A stretch of DNA of 64,000 nucleotides from Telmatactis stephensoni. Its lineage: Eukaryota; Cnidaria; Anthozoa; Actiniaria; Isophelliidae. Below are positions 54,679 through 64,000 of this stretch, in pieces. Below the pieces are notes generated by a model. The model saw nothing but the letters and a program-made list of their open reading frames with translations, had not been told where the DNA came from and searched no databases. Within the stretch, counting starts at the first letter, position 1. Each line of letters begins with the position of its first letter. Location: NCBI GenBank assembly GCA_029948255.1, contig JALIZF010000995.1:1-64000 (forward strand), given 5' to 3'. Made by a program: the position numbers and the translations under genes.

Positions 54679-54945
54679 AAATACAGCGTTTTGCAAAAAT
54701 TCTGAGAAAGCCAAGTATATACATATGTACATATATCAGGTGCATTATGGGTAATTTTCAAACTAAAATCGCTAAAATATGGGCAAAAATACAAATTCTT
54801 TGCAAATTTACAATGCAGTTATTCAGACTTAATGGTGATAAGCACTTTGGCCTGGCTTTTTATGAAAATATGCAAATTAGTATATATGTATACATGTATA
54901 TACTTGGCTTTCTCAGAATTTTTGCAAAACGCTGTATTTCGATAG
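54679..54945. mobile_element. Foldback MITE with long identical arms
   Basis: AAATACAGCGTTTTGCAAAA...CCAAGTATATA (about 43 bp) recurs in perfect inverted form at 54898-54945. Confidence 0.8.
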
Positions 54946-55344
54946 ATATATGTATTATTGACTATATAATAATTGGTATGTTACCCGGCTTCTGAATGGT
55001 CCAGAACTGTGATTGCAGTATAGACGCAAAGATAACGTCACAGAATCTTACCCGCGCTCTCATTGGTTGAAATATTTTGATAATTACATGTAAAAGATGT
55101 CTGTGCAAATATACTATATGCACAAATATTGACCCTTTCAAAATCATCCAATCTAGAAGCTGAGGCCGAAATGCCTCCTGGATAGACTAGTAATATATGG
55201 ATATTCATAAGTTTTCTACATAATCGTGTGTGGAATACTGGACATTTCTCTCAGTCGCTGTTTGAACACGCGCTTCTTTAAAATCAACTAAATTTCCCAA
55301 TGTTCATTTTGCTCTCAGCTTCTTTGTTTTGAAGGTAAGTGTAT

Positions 55345-56195
55345 ATGCAAATAGGTGTGTACCTATTTCAAAAAAGGGGTTGTCCTTGGTATGCAGTATT
55401 GACTATGCAGTATGCACCAAAACCAAGACTGAGAAACAGTAAAAACCCGCATATAAGAACCACTGTTTTTCGAGGTTAGGTTAAAGTGGTTCTTATCTAA
55501 TTGGTATTTAGTGAGAAATTAGGCTAAGGTGGTTCTTAACTGGTTCTTATATACAAGGCAAAAACAATTTCCATTGTATATGGTGTTTTTTTCATTTAAT
55601 ATAAACATATACATGCCTTTTCACCAAGTACAGTGGTCTTCTAAGAAATTCTTATAAATAACAAAGTTTTTTTGGCAAGAATAAGTACAAATAATAACAT
55701 ATTGTATTGTATATACATCACCTAAAACATTTGTAAAGCATTTATCTTTTAAAAAATTAGTCATTCAGCCTGAACTTTTTTTTTTTTTTTCACCAAAACA
55801 AAACAAAAAAAAAAGAACATAAATCCAAATCAATGTTGAAACCTTTTATATAAGAACCAGTCTAATTTCTTAGGCTAAAGTGGTTCTTATTTAACAGGTG
55901 CTTAAAAAGCAAATTTTAGCCTAGTAGTTCTTAATCCACTGGTTCTTATATGCGGGTTTTTACTGTATATTATGGACAATTTGTAATTGGGTTACAAGAG
56001 GCTTTACTTATGTTGATTCTCTGTTTCATCTCGGGTTGAATCTAAGCAGACTTTTTCCGCAACTTTTGTACTCATAAAAATTGTCAAAACTACCCGAAAT
56101 TTGATATCCACAATGCATTTCGGTCTTGGTATGCGGTATTTACTATGCAGTATGCATTAAAACTGAGGACAACCTTTTTTGAAATAGGTATATGC
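55345..56195. mobile_element. TIR element split by a nested MITE
   Basis: Left arm 55345-55436 and right arm 56100-56195 share ACCTATTTCAAAAAAGG and TGACTATGCAGTATGCA-type steps in inverted order. The central part is occupied by the MITE at 55438-55965. Confidence 0.75.
55438..55965. mobile_element. Nested MITE with CAGTAAAAACCCGC ends
   Basis: CAGTAAAAACCCGCATATAA and the complement ...ATGCGGGTTTTTACTG form the ends. Internal subterminal GTGGTTCTTAT motifs are repeated four times in mirrored pairs. Confidence 0.8.
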
Positions 56196-56199
56196 AAAA

Positions 56200-57550
56200 G
56201 ACGTCGAAATATTGTGAGAACACGCACTTAACTTATTTATTTCACCACGTTTTGACATCTAAGGTAGTACTAATTGCTTGATAAATAATGACAAACCTTG
56301 TTAACACATGTTTTGAACCTGATTAACGTCTCTCATTTTTCGCGCTCCCTAAACTCGTGAAGTCCATACACACCACAGGGTTTGCTGCAGGAACATGATC
56401 GTGGAACAAATAGCTTTAACGTGACAGTGATTTCATGAAAAATTGTTGCTTCGTGGACAGATTCTTATCCCCCAGTTGATTTGATCATGGGTTAGTCCTA
56501 GATTTAATCACGCCGGTTGAGTGTCTTTCGAACAACTATATGCAGTGCAGAATCTTGAGTATTTTTATATGTCCTTTTCAGTTGGAGAGATTGTCCCTAA
56601 ACAAAGTACTATAAAGTTTATCAGTTGAAAAGTAACTTCATGCGAAAAGTTTTTGCCTGAAAACTCGAGGAACAGAACATGCAATATTGTCTAATTCGTC
56701 TCGCAATGGCGTTCAAAACAAGACGCACGAGTTACAGAAGAGAGTGCAACGTTGAAATAAGTTAATGCCATCGTTGTAAAAAGTACATGAGCTCAGTCAG
56801 TCAGTACTTTTTCCAACCATTGTAAGAACTTGTCTTGAGATGATTTTGTTGAACGCCGCAATGGCCAGTGCAACTTGTTTCAACGTCTATTGCGAGACAA
56901 CTTGCGCAAAAAATTAATTGTATCGGGGTTTTTTTTGCACAACTTTATTGGACAAACCACAGAAATAACATAACTAAAATACAAAAAATAGAGAAAGTAG
57001 AAAAACAACAAAACAAAGGCACTGTCCAAGAGGTGGGTACAAACGGGACACGAAGTCCCATGCGAGGTACCCGCCTTGACTAAAGTATATAAAAAACTAG
57101 AAAGATATCCTCCCCAAACCCTAAAATAGAAGCACTGAAAATATTCTACGCAGTTATCAAAAACTTGCGGTGCCGGGACCCATGTGCCAAAACGTTCCAG
57201 CCACAGGAAGATCCTTCATGCCGGTCTAACTATGGCAAGAACATGTTGGCACATAGGCCCAGGCACAAAGCGCCTTGGCTGTGGTGACATAGTACCTTGA
57301 GCTCAAAGGTTCTCTTCCACCCTTTCATGAATTGCTGCGCCACATAAGTGGTCGAAGATCTAAAATCTAGTTTGACAAGATTCCTATAACTGACCGCAAT
57401 CATTTTCAAATAGCACAGCTCTCGCCATTTTGAACGATGTCCCTCATCTACAATGCAGGGTCCAACACAATTAGACGGGTATTCATAAGTCTATAAATTG
57501 TTGCATGCACATAATGCTTGTACACAATTAAGCATTTTTAGATCAATGAA
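56200..57550. other. No gene seen
   Basis: A 71-codon plus frame at 56868 lacks any recognised feature. A partly self-complementary stretch lies at 57170-57300. Confidence 0.5.
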
Positions 57551-57556
57551 GCCCTT

Positions 57557-60500
57557 TTATCGAACTGAAATCTTTATTACATCTCCAGCAGACACAGCAG
57601 ATGTCAGGGAATCATCACAAGAGAATGAATTACTCCAAGCATTGGCACCATATACGTGATCGTCTCCATAGGAAAATGGTTTAGAGGATAAGCGATAACT
57701 TCCTCTCTTGCTACTGTGTCCCCAGTGGTTGTAAGGCGAGTCACTTCCCCATAAAGCACAATTTTGGGCCAACGTGGAGTTGTCCTTTGATAGCACTTTG
57801 AACGACCCACAAGCAGCGGGAAAGTTTGACCTTGCAAATGTGTCATCGGTAAAATACCGTACAACTTGCTGGCCAGCGGTGTCGTTCTTGGTGACAATGC
57901 TCACCGTTCTACCAACGACTTGCTTGTGGCAATAAAAGTGAATCTGATGGAATCCCATTACTTGCTTGAGTTGTAACATGGCTTTGCCCGACGGTTTAAC
58001 GAGGACGTCATGTTTGTTAGATAATGATAGTATGTCTTCAAATTTTAGTGCACTCTTGATGGTGTTTGGAAAGGAAGGACTCTGAAGGATGGTGTACGTC
58101 ACAACGGTCCATCCACCTAAAATCGATAAAGCTTCCAGTTATGTAATAAAACATGTGTGCAATAGACCTTTTTATTAATACCTGTGCCATCTTAACAAAA
58201 TAATTTTAAATTAAACAATATTATGGGATGCCCAGCGGGCAAAACGTACTTAAAGTCCCTATGACGCATATTTTTTATTTTTAAACTCATTTCTTTTCTG
58301 GGAATATAGTTTAGATCTTTTTATCCCATTTTGGAATACTCTATATTTTCGGAAATATAAAATGCAAATGTGATGACGTCAGGGCAGTCATCATCACCAG
58401 TTTCTCATGGGTTTCACTAAAAGAGGTCTTAAATTCCACAACCAGATTTTTTACTCAAACAGGCAGGCTTTACGGAAATAAATTCCAAATTGAAAAAATT
58501 AGAGTATTTCAAGTCATCTTGGTTTTGTATAATAAATGATGGCTTCCCTGACGTCATCAAATTTGCATTTTGAAATTTGAAACCTTTATATCTCGAAAAA
58601 CATGGAGTGTTCAAAAGTAAGACAAAAAGACCTCAACTATATTCCCAGAAAAGAACTGAATTTGAAAAGAAAAAAAATATGCATCATAGGGACTTTAATT
58701 AGTTGTGAGTTTGGAGGGAATTTTTGGAAGAAATTTCATGCTGAAAAGTTATTTCCACTTCAAAATATTGTTAATACAAACTTCCAAAAAAAAGGAGGAA
58801 GCTCGTGCAAAAGAACACATTTTTGAGGTATTTCCGTACATGACTCACGTGACTGAAATTGGTTTGCCCCTTGGCATCCCATAATATTACTTGAAATTAC
58901 ATTTAAAATGGCGTCCGTATCAGTAAAGCAGAGGTCTATTAAATCGCAAAATACTTCTACTCCGGGTACGTAGAACGCGCGGGGAATGCAATAAACCAGG
59001 CCAGTTCATCTTTGTCACTCAGGTGTGAGAAAAAACGAAAACATATAATGAGCAGTACGCTATTGAGTCTGCGCATGCGTATACTTATGCGGTGTGTGAA
59101 CCGGCCCTAAAGCCTTGGAAATGTTGTAACGATGTCTCACTAACCTCCATCTGTAGTCATGTCACACAAGGCTGGGATTGGGCTTCCTGTGTTGCCTGGA
59201 TCCAACTGATATGTGCCTGTACCCACAGACTTTCCACTGAGAACAATATCCCGACAAGACTTGGGGTAGGTTTGTACAGGTAGTATCGCTGTTGAATGCA
59301 ATATTAATTACATATTATTTACCTTATGTTTACTAGCAAGGAGTGGAGATAATGAGGTGGGTCCAATAGGCGGATGTATGGTACTTTTTTTTTAAAACGG
59401 CGGGTGGTCAAGGCACATCAACTTCTCGTTATAATAAATGATGTGTGCAGACGTTGTGGGCTTGAAACATCTTAAGAACACCAAAACACTATTTTTAGGA
59501 TTTGTTTTATGTTTTGTCCACTATATAAGTGAGGAATTTCAGCAAGCTACGTGGCCTCCTTTATTTGTATCGTATTATTTAGCAACCGTGGAATCAAGTG
59601 TGATGACTGTTGGAGTGTAATTACACATTTTTGTATGCTTGTCCGATAAAACATTCGGCAATTTTTCAAAATTTTTCTGTTTTCTTGACAGACACTCCAG
59701 TAGGCCAACTATAAATCTTTGAACTTACAATTGATATAGTTTGCCTTCGTCATTAACTTTGAAATTGCATGGACGGAAGTGTTCGGAAATCTCAAGACTG
59801 ATAATTGTGAAAACTCACATTTCAAAATGGTCTGTTTGGAGAGGAGAATGCAAATGAACGTGTAACTTTGAAGGTCATTGAAACTAATTAAGAACAAACG
59901 GACCACAAGATTTTTATTAAATTTCCAGAGTAGGCTTCTCGATTAGCCGAAACAACAAAATGACAAACTAGCGAACTCGTATACTGGATTCGGCTCACGC
60001 TTCGTTTCGTTAAACATCTCCAAAGAATCGCAAATATAACACCAACCAGATGTCTGGCACTGATAGATCACTGATAGAAAGGTAGCGGCAACCATGCCCC
60101 CTGACCGTGTGAAAACCAGGCTACCATTTGACACGCCTTTCTAGAAACAATCTTGTTTTAGAGAAATACAAAGTATAACTTACACATTAGATTTAAGATG
60201 TTCGTAAAATATATGTTGTGGTTCTTGCCAGTAAACTTAGATAGACTTGATTCTTTAGCCTGATTGTTGAGGTCGCACGTGTTATTGGTCGTCAAGTAGT
60301 TAAGACTTTTACAGCCGCTGTCTTGCAAACAAGCAGTCACACATCCGGGGTAATCTGACGTAACCAGCGTCTTGTACGCATAACCAATCAGAGCGTAGTT
60401 GCTGATAGACTTGACTTGGCAAGGTTGCTGATGGCTTGGTTTTGTTACCGTGGCAACAATAGCAAGCAAGTACTGGATAATCTATGGTTATTAAGGGAAA

Positions 60501-62551
60501 ACAAGGAAAATGAAATGACTTCATGCGATTGAAAAGTTCATCTTCGTAATCACTACTATTGCTAGATTTCTACATTCCCTTGAGGGAATCAACAGCTAAA
60601 GACATGAAAACCACATGTTGGATGAACAAGGTATTCTAACGACGAGAAATATTTTATTGAAATTCATCCAAGATGGTTGCTGTGATGTCACTAGCAATCC
60701 AGCAGTTTAACATAAAGGGGAACAACGGTTGTCCGTACTGCGACTGCAGAAGACTGCATGATACCGATGGATTAGTAATGAGCTGAATTCGCGATGACAT
60801 TTTACCTACTAAATATATCAGAATCTTATCCTTAATTATTGCCGAGTAGGTTTTTGCTTGATTACTCTATGGAGATGTTTACATGGCACTAGGATCATCC
60901 TAGCAGGTGAATCATCCTACCTGCTATACATTTACTGCATTCTGTTTAGTAGGATGATCCTAGTACCCGAAGTGAAGACACAAATTTCCATGTAAACAGA
61001 ATGCAGTAAATGTATAGCAGGTAGGATGATTCGCCTGCTAGAATGCCAGAATGCTTTACAAATTTCTTTCTTATTCAGATTTTTATTCCCTTTTGAGAAC
61101 ATGTTGGGAAGTGCTTATTTCCGAAAATAGTAGTTTTTGTAGTTCTCACGATTATGTATGTATCGTGTGCATCTAATCTGGCAAGGACATCTAACGCCAC
61201 ACCCTATAACATCCAAGTGTTTGATCGGCAAACACTTGTGAGATGGGAATTTTCCCACAAGATTTATGCATTTATGCTGGTTAGATGCCCTTGTTAGAAG
61301 AAGAATAGTTGCCAAAGAAGAAGAATAGTTATCAGAAGAAGACTAAGAGCTGAGTTATAGTTGGATTCTTGCTTACAATAAAAGACTTGAAAGAAAGATC
61401 CCGAGCTAGTCCTTCTTCGGTTAACATTTAATAAGCACTTCCCAACAAACAGTTGAACAATTGATACTAATTTACTTTATATATAATTATCATACTCAGT
61501 ATCTGTTGTCTTATTGGTCAAAAGCCTACATACAATTCTAACTGTCATGCAGTGCGCGCCAGTGATTTTTCAGCGGTACAGCAATAGATATAGACAGATG
61601 TTATGAATACAATACATCAAGTTATCTGCCAAAACGAGCCTGCGTAGGTCAGCGGACCGGCTGTTGTCTGTACGAACACGAAAGATTTTTAAGATAAATA
61701 GCTGTAGAACTAAAGCGAGAGAAAAAAGGGACACACTTCGGCTGAGGTCTATAACCTCTATAACCTTACCTCAACGAATTGTGTACCTTTTTCGGACGTA
61801 ATTGTAACCCTTGACACATCTCAATTAGTTCGATTAATATTTATGTCTACCAGCCTAGTCCTTGATCTCCCACTTTTGGATTGCAATGACAGGCTGGGAC
61901 ATTTTATACAAGTAGTAATGACCAACTTATCAATGTACTAAAACTAATCATGTTATTGCAAAACTTATAACTATATAAATCTAGGATGGTGAAGATACAT
62001 ACATGTTTTGACTACCAGCAAACACATACCTTCCGCTTAGAGGGCTTTTATTTTTAATAAGTTGATAAACTGATTTCTACTCTGGAATTATTTGTCTGAT
62101 TACATTATGTAATTGTGTCAATTTAAATTTTGCATTTACTATCTTCACGACTATCTATATTCAAAAGTTTGAATTTCTTTAGTTTTCGGGAAAAGCAGCA
62201 ATAATTTTTTTAAACACGGCCAGAAGTTGGGAGAACACTCGCCAAAAATACGGGAAATCATTCCCTTACGCTTTGCGATTTTAAACTTTTTATAAACGTT
62301 ACGGGAATGAAAGTTATACATTTGATCATATTTCGTGTTTCTTCATGCAGTAATCTCTGCATTTTGTATATAAACCTTCACAAAAGTCTGTTATTGATGT
62401 TATTGACAAAAGATGTTATTGACATCAAAATTGTTGAAAGCATTTTTCTGGCCGTATTTTCTTCATGTGTCAAATTACTAGACAAAATAATTAAATTGGC
62501 CACCCAAAAATTTACCAGTAAATAAGGAAAACTTACGTTAGAAAGGTCCAT
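57557..62551 (-). CDS. Secreted PAN/Apple plus fibrinogen-like domain protein
   Basis: Four exons on the minus strand: 62537-62551 (ATG, MDLSN), 60184-60481, 59145-59288, 57557-58116. GT/AG at each junction, phases close, 338 residues. Residues 1-25 (MDLSNIIQYLLAIVATVTKP) are a signal peptide split by the first intron. Residues ~26-95 form a PAN/Apple-like domain with cysteines in PGCVTAC, SGC and NTC. From about residue 113 SCRDIVLSGKSVGTG, then CDMTTDGGGWTVV, match the opening of a fibrinogen-related domain. The rest diverges (GSFKVLS, SKRGSYRLSS). Anthozoans have many such secreted proteins, some in the extracellular or skeletal matrix; the ligand is unknown. A TATATA near 62612-62617 is a plausible promoter. 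Confidence 0.85.
58217..58889. mobile_element. Long foldback element in the last intron of the PAN gene
   Basis: AATATTATGGGATGCCCAGC pairs with the complement AATATTATGGGATGCCAAGG at the right end. Second-level matching arms: AAAGTCCCTATGACGCATAT and its inverse near 58680. 670 bp. Confidence 0.8.
60902..61042. repeat. 50-bp near-perfect inverted repeat (intron 1 of the PAN gene)
   Basis: TAGCAGGTGAATCATCCTAC through GCATTCTGTTTA is mirrored at 60993-61042 with a single mismatch, leaving a 40-nt loop. Confidence 0.85.
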
Positions 62552-62609
62552 AGGCTGATGAACTGAATCACTGATCGATGTTTGACTTTAACCATGCCCG
62601 GTTGGTATG

Positions 62610-62620
62610 TATATAACCCT
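62610..62620 (-). promoter_or_regulatory. TATA-like box of the PAN gene
   Basis: Minus strand GTTATATACATACC, about 60 bp upstream of the ATG at 62551. Assignment is by position only. Confidence 0.4.
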
Positions 62621-62884
62621 AATAAAACCTAAACAAAATGAAAAAAAACACTGATACAAAACAAAAGCCGAACGTCAAGATGTATAAAAACTCATTAAAA
62701 TTAATCATCGTGTTTTGCCAGTTTTGCCGGTTTGAAAAATTTTGTTTGAACTGAGAGATTTTTCACAAAATTCTAGCTAACAGTTTCTATGTGTTTCTGA
62801 ATTTTGGGCACTTGTTTGCTATTTTTGAGTTTGGTGTGTTTTCCGTGCTTTCCACTTTAATAAGCCCCTCGCCGGTGTTATAAA

Positions 62885-63035
62885 GTTTTGACTCCCTCTC
62901 TATACTAGATTCCTTTTCAAGAGCCTTTCATATTCAAATGTTGTATATATTTCTTCGAGAATACAAACACAATAGTTTTAATTGCTGAACAAAAGCTACT
63001 TGAAAAGGATTCTGGCATAGAGAGGGGATCAAAAC
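62885..63035. mobile_element. MITE, about 150 bp
   Basis: GTTTTGACTCCCTCTCTATA and CTTTTCAAG on the left match the inverted right end (TAGAGAGGGGATCAAAAC). Confidence 0.75.
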
Positions 63036-63740
63036 GTCCTCACGCTTGGGGCAAAACTAAATTTGGTTGAGAACCAGTGATTTGTGTTTGTGTTTTAGGA
63101 GGACCCCCATGAGCCATCATATGTTACCGTATCGGCTTCGTCAGTTTTTATGATAGATAAGTAGATCCGGTACATGTATATCTTAAAATGATCCCCCATT
63201 CAGAAAACCTGTTGAAGTTCACAAATACAAAAAACCATAAAGGATTTATTGCCTCAGTTTCATTTATTGCCTATTTTGTCGTTTTAACGAGCCTTTTACA
63301 TGTTGTGAACGACTTCAACAATACAGAGCTTACAGTTTCACTTATTTCAAATTAAAGCTTATGTCAGTCCAAAGTGAAGGTCTCTTAAGGTCAGCTTGTT
63401 TTAGCTTGAGCATGAGCTTGGGCATCCTAATTCTCTTGCTGTCTGGCAAATTAATCTCTCTGACTGAAGGGAGAGTGCCATTCTAGATCTCTTCCAGCTT
63501 TGTTGATCCATCGCCGGAAACATTTGGTCTCTCGTGAGCTACAACAAAAAAATGTATGAAGTCATTGAATTACGAACATTTAAAACGTACGTAGAAAATC
63601 CCTGGAATATGTAAAAATATAATATTTTTTACCGTGCGTGTACACCTAAAGTATTTCCGTAAACGGTCCAGATCTGAATCTGAAATGTAAGACTGATGGA
63701 GTACGTAGCTGCTAATTTTGATATACAGTCAATTGAAGAA

Positions 63741-64000
63741 ACGTTGTCGGGTCTAAAAACATAGAAGCTGAGACCGAAATGGTTCATGGGATGTCAATAA
63801 CTATATTCTGATTTATTTATCTAAGCTGCAACCGATAAAAAATCGAAGCCAAACGGCCCGCCAACCCAGGTCCTGAACACGCTTTTGGCATTTTGCATCG
63901 AAGGCAAAGCGTAAATGAATAAATCAGAATATTATCATTGACATCCCAAGCACCATTTCGGTCTCAGCTTCTATATTCTATGTTTTTCGACCCGACAACG
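63741..64000. mobile_element. MITE with 80-bp TIRs at the window edge
   Basis: CGTTGTCGGGTCTAAAAACA and AGAAGCTGAGACCGAAATGG on the left are mirrored at 63920-64000. It may continue beyond the window. A partial relative (AAGCTGAGGCCGAAATG) occurs near 55160. Confidence 0.85.

Noticed and set aside
59943..60134. Cysteine-bearing minus frame near the PAN gene as an extra exon
   Set aside because: The flanking exons 60184-60481 and 59145-59288 join in phase without it, and it lacks suitable splice sites.

Overview
The window reads as nuclear DNA of an anthozoan cnidarian (coral or sea-anemone type). Genes are intron-rich with GT/AG junctions. The intergenic and intronic DNA is AT-rich and crowded with short foldback (MITE-like) elements, 5'-truncated CR1/L2-type LINE tails, two DIRS-type tyrosine-recombinase retrotransposons, and multicopy families that I associate with Cnidaria (FEN1-like PIN plus CXC, DUF7869-like, PAN plus fibrinogen-like secreted proteins). 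No prokaryotic gene organisation is present.

Layout. 1-4515: DIRS-type element copy 1 (gag-like, RT/RNase H/methyltransferase-like, tyrosine recombinase, all on the minus strand, 35-bp perfect inverted ends). 4.6-6.2 kb: LINE tail, then a broken Polinton/adintovirus-like block with packaging ATPase and small core-like protein remnants. 7.18-9.86 kb: a pair of long inverted repeats enclosing a pseudogene with FEN1-like PIN and CXC domains. 10.0-12.0 kb: 3' exons of an unrecognised minus-strand gene, with a TTA-flanked MITE in one intron. 12.2-12.6 kb: a foldback carrying a DIRS promoter end, abutting DIRS copy 2 (12589-17101). 17.65-18.72 kb: TIR element with a SAP-like/acidic ORF. 19.6-23.3 kb: minus-strand multi-exon DUF7869-like gene whose middle is missing. 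24.9-26.2 kb: a 56-bp satellite with a mariner-like MITE inserted in its outermost unit. 26.8-33.3 kb: LINE tails, a truncated ORF and an intact 254-codon orphan gene. 35.6-44.8 kb: a very large inverted repeat whose arms carry a 44-bp minisatellite.

44851-53959 is the best-defined gene: a ten-exon SLC25A20-type mitochondrial carnitine/acylcarnitine carrier of 317 residues. Every exon phase closes. Its introns hold at least seven foldback elements and a long (TTCC)n tract. 57557-62551 (minus) is a four-exon gene for a 338-residue secreted protein with a signal peptide, a PAN/Apple-like domain and a fibrinogen-like C-terminal region.

How the parts relate: the host genes are unrelated to one another (mitochondrial fatty-acid import, a secreted extracellular protein, a DUF7869-like protein, two unknowns). 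Mobile elements dominate the architecture. The two DIRS copies are about 99 percent identical, so mobilisation was recent. Copy 2, however, has lost the catalytic arginine of its recombinase and carries a frameshift in the gag/RT overlap, so copy 1 is the better candidate for an active source.
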